From NCBI RefSeq assembly GCF_041245805.1, contig NZ_CP162490.1, forward strand, positions 124,001-188,000: 64,000 bases of DNA. Reading direction: 5' to 3'. Below, piece by piece: positions 62,194 through 64,000 of this stretch. Within the stretch, counting starts at the first letter, position 1, and the number at the start of each line of letters is the position of its first letter. A program made the translations under genes and the position numbers. The notes beneath the pieces were generated by a model. The model made no database searches. It worked only from the letters and a program-made list of their open reading frames with translations, and was not told the DNA's origin. The DNA is from Xanthomonas sp. DAR 34887. Its GTDB lineage: Bacteria > Pseudomonadota > Gammaproteobacteria > Xanthomonadales > Xanthomonadaceae.

Positions 62194-62365
62194 GATCCCT
62201 GTCCAGTGAGAGACGGCGCTCGGCGCATCTTTCCCCTGTCCTGCAGGAAAGTCCATCGAGCAGCGTTTGGCGGGCGGCAGTGCTCGGACCCGGAGCGCAC
62301 AAGGGCCACTGCTGCCGCATTGCCGCTACGTCAGAACCGGTGGCAACCGGTCACTGGAGGACACG

Positions 62366-62812
62366 CTACGGCAACGCAGCCCGGAGACGTGCGGCCAGCG
62401 CAATGCGCTGCTCGGTGGCGTAGCGCACTTTCTGCCCCCCATACAGCCCGTCGTTCGTGTAGCGCGGGAACACGTGCAGATGGTAGTGCCACACATCCTG
62501 ATTGCCGGCCGGCCCATTGTGCTGGCGCGTGGAGATGCCTTCGCAGCCGAAAGCCGCCAGCATCGCGTGCGCCAGGCGCCGCGTGGCGCGGAAGACTTGG
62601 CGGCCCAGCTCGTCCGGCATGTCTAACACGTTCTCGTAGTGGGCACGCGGGATTACCAGGCAGTTGCCTTGAATGCCGGCGTAGTGGTGCGTGGGCACCA
62701 GGGCGTAAACGTTGGTGTCCACCAGGACAACGGCCGATTCCGGCGCAGGCGAGGGCAGCGTGGCGGCGATACCGCAGAACGGGCAGTCGTACCCGGGGGG
62801 AGCGTGCTGCAT
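62366..62812 (-). CDS. HIT family protein
   Basis: 148 residues from ATG 62812. The histidine triad appears as DVWHYHLHVFPRY (HxHxH) near residue 105, and GNCLVIPRAHYENVLDMPDELG is the family's central strand-helix segment. The N-terminal CPFCGI is typical of the Fhit/HINT group and may bind zinc. Such proteins hydrolyse or transfer nucleotides (Ap4A, AMP-lysine). Substrate unknown. The upstream in-frame start at 62959 is rejected. Confidence 0.9.
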   Translation of the reverse strand: MQHAPPGYDCPFCGIAATLPSPAPESAVVLVDTNVYALVPTHHYAGIQGNCLVIPRAHYENVLDMPDELGRQVFRATRRLAHAMLAAFGCEGISTRQHNGPAGNQDVWHYHLHVFPRYTNDGLYGGQKVRYATEQRIALAARLRAALP

Positions 62813-62992
62813 GAGGCCCAGCAACGAAGAGAACCCACTGTGGGGCGGGAGCGGATTCTGTGGCGCGCTTTGGCGACGCGTCAATCGGACAACCCGGCTG
62901 GTGGCTGGTGCCGATCGCCATATCGCTCGGGCAGTGGATGGTGGCCGGGAGAAGTGCACACTGCTCCCAAGCTTCGTGGCCTGGAAGCGGAA

Positions 62993-63301
62993 CTACAGCC
63001 TGCCGGCCAAGCGTGCCATCAAGTCCATGCGTTCGTGAAAGATCGCCACGATCAACGCCGGGGCGTTCTCACGCGGCAGGCAGAAGACGTAGTGGTGTGC
63101 GCAGTGCGCCACCCGCAGCGCCGGATAGAGCGCGCCAAGCTCCCTGAACGATCCCTCACCCTTTGCGAGGCGAGCAATGCCCTGTTCCAGCTCAGCGATG
63201 TACCGGCGCACCTGCGGTTCGCCCCAGCGTTGCATGGTGTAGCGGACGACACTACGCAGATCGGCCTCGGCCGCCTCGGTGAGGACGTAGCCCTTGGTCA
63301 A
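62993..63301 (-). CDS. ParE-type toxin
   Basis: 102 residues. GYVLTEAAEADLRSVVRYTMQRWGEPQVRRYIAELEQGIARLAKGEGSFRELGALYPALRVAHCAHHYVFCLPRENAPALIVAIFHERMDLMARL has the RelE/ParE fold and the ParE-style ending (I.IFHERMDL...). It overlaps the antitoxin gene by four bases (ATGA). ParE toxins usually poison DNA gyrase, which is the likely target here but unproven. Confidence 0.9.
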   Translation of the reverse strand: MTKGYVLTEAAEADLRSVVRYTMQRWGEPQVRRYIAELEQGIARLAKGEGSFRELGALYPALRVAHCAHHYVFCLPRENAPALIVAIFHERMDLMARLAGRL

Positions 63302-63552
63302 GCGTGGCGGCCCTTGGCCAGTTCTTCATCGAGAATGTCGCCGACGCTCTTGGCGGACACCTTGCCCGCAAGTCCCTCTCCGATGCGCACGCCCAACACG
63401 GCTTTCAGTTCCTGCCACGTCTGATCGGCGTCCACATCGCCGGGGAATAAGCGTTCGAGCGCGTATTGCTTGATGGTCTTGCCCTGCAACGCGGCCAGCG
63501 CCTTGAGGCTCTGGTGCTGCTGATCGCTGAGATCGATGGTCAACCGGCTCAT
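63298..63552 (-). CDS. Type II antitoxin, ribbon-helix-helix-like
   Basis: 84 residues from ATG 63552 with TTGGAGG upstream. MSRLTIDLSDQQHQSLKALAALQGKTIKQYALERLFPGD is a ribbon-helix-helix with a strand (RLTIDL) and two helices, typical for ParD-like proteins. The tail (DQTWQELKAVLGVRIGEGLAGKVSAKSVGDILDEELAKGRHA) binds the toxin. It is upstream of the toxin, giving the normal antitoxin-toxin order. Confidence 0.88.
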   Translation of the reverse strand: MSRLTIDLSDQQHQSLKALAALQGKTIKQYALERLFPGDVDADQTWQELKAVLGVRIGEGLAGKVSAKSVGDILDEELAKGRHA

Positions 63553-63798
63553 GGGGCCTCCAAAAACGCACAACCCCACATTAGCACATGGGCGTTGAGC
63601 GCCAGAGGGGGATGCGGGAATCGCCCACACCCTGGATGTGCAACCAGCGCTATGCCAGCATGCCCACGCGGAATTCACATCCAATAGCCAGGCAGGGGGC
63701 ATGGCGATGCAGCAGGACAGGGAGCGTTGCGGCCGGGGCCGGCAGCGGGGATGCACAGTGGCGCGCCATGGCGCCGGCCGGTGCGGGCGGGGTGGCGC

Positions 63799-64000
63799 AT
63801 GAACCGCACGTGGCTCGCCGCGCTGGAGCGGCTCGGCGTGGCGCAGGACGCCGACGAATCCACGATCAAGCGGGCCTATGCGCGCCTGTTGAAGCTGCAC
63901 CGGCCGGACACCGACCCGGCCGGATTCCAGGCGCTGCACGAGGCCTATCAACAGGCCCTGGCGTGGCGCCGCCGATCCGGTGGCAGCGAGGAGCCGCGCG
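63799..64000 (+). CDS. J-domain protein, cut by the window end
   Basis: 67 residues visible; the frame is open at the window edge. TWLAALERLGVAQDADESTIKRAYARLLKLHRPDTDPAGFQALHEAYQQALAWRRR is a J domain with KRAYARLLK helix II, but the classical HPD is replaced by HRPDTDP, as seen in DjlB/DjlC-like proteins. The rest of the protein cannot be seen. It probably works with an Hsp70. Start ATG 63799 is the first in frame and opens the J domain. Confidence 0.72.
   Translation, partial: MNRTWLAALERLGVAQDADESTIKRAYARLLKLHRPDTDPAGFQALHEAYQQALAWRRRSGGSEEPR

Overview
This is a chromosomal window from a high-GC gammaproteobacterium, most likely Xanthomonas or a close relative in the Xanthomonadaceae. 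The clues are a TonB-dependent receptor gene followed by SapC, cupin/JmjC-like and tryptophan-halogenase-like genes, an ISXO2-type (IS1595 family) insertion sequence, a six-gene mla operon in the order FEDCBA, and many copies of palindromic repeats typical of these genomes. The genus call is an inference from gene content and repeats, not from a marker gene.

Layout. 0-1.8 kb: IS110-family transposase next to REP-like sequences. 1.8-5.0 kb: rhomboid protease and TerC/Alx-type metal exporter on the minus strand, the latter behind a probable manganese riboswitch (yybP-ykoY class), divergent from rlmI. 5.0-12.7 kb: a gene-free regulatory stretch with two LacI-type operator palindromes, then the TonB receptor / SapC / cupin / halogenase cluster. 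12.9-18.2 kb: hypothetical protein, exported M19 dipeptidase, glycerate kinase, DUF2628 protein, MFS transporter. 18.3-21.0 kb: a type II toxin-antitoxin pair and a visibly lower-GC MarR / membrane protein / quinone-oxidoreductase operon behind a 39-bp dyad operator. 21.2-26.5 kb: amino acid permease, glutathione S-transferase, rmuC, lipoprotein, glutathione peroxidase. 26.5-27.6 kb: non-coding stretch holding a very large imperfect inverted repeat and a bidirectional terminator.

27.6-31.8 kb: the mla operon (outer-membrane phospholipid transport), minus strand. 32.4-40.3 kb: DUF6916 protein, GNAT acetyltransferase, three paralogous phage-tail-collar-type proteins and a divergent 1686-residue autotransporter with Calx-beta and Ig-like repeats; this is the least understood region. 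40.4-41.5 kb: an intact IS1595-family element inserted in a palindromic repeat, with a target duplication and 23-bp terminal inverted repeats. 41.6-50.9 kb: recC-recB-recD, overlapping by 4 bp at each junction and carrying palindromic repeats read in frame inside recB, at the end of recB and inside recD. 51.2-60.4 kb: SDR/TetR pair, AraC regulator and a four-gene FUSC/DUF1656/HlyD/outer-membrane-factor efflux operon, a lipoprotein, an alpha/beta hydrolase/HxlR pair. 60.5-64 kb: TPR protein, HIT hydrolase, a ParE-type toxin-antitoxin pair, and the start of a J-domain protein cut by the window end.

Functional threads: envelope maintenance (mla, rhomboid, autotransporter), nutrient uptake under LacI-type control, DNA repair (recBCD, rmuC), and inducible efflux or detoxification with divergent regulators. 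Three repeat families (REP 'TGTAGGAGCGGCTTCAGCCG', and two 'CTCTCCC..GGGAGAG' palindromes) are scattered through the window, both between and inside genes. No tRNA, rRNA or CRISPR array was seen.
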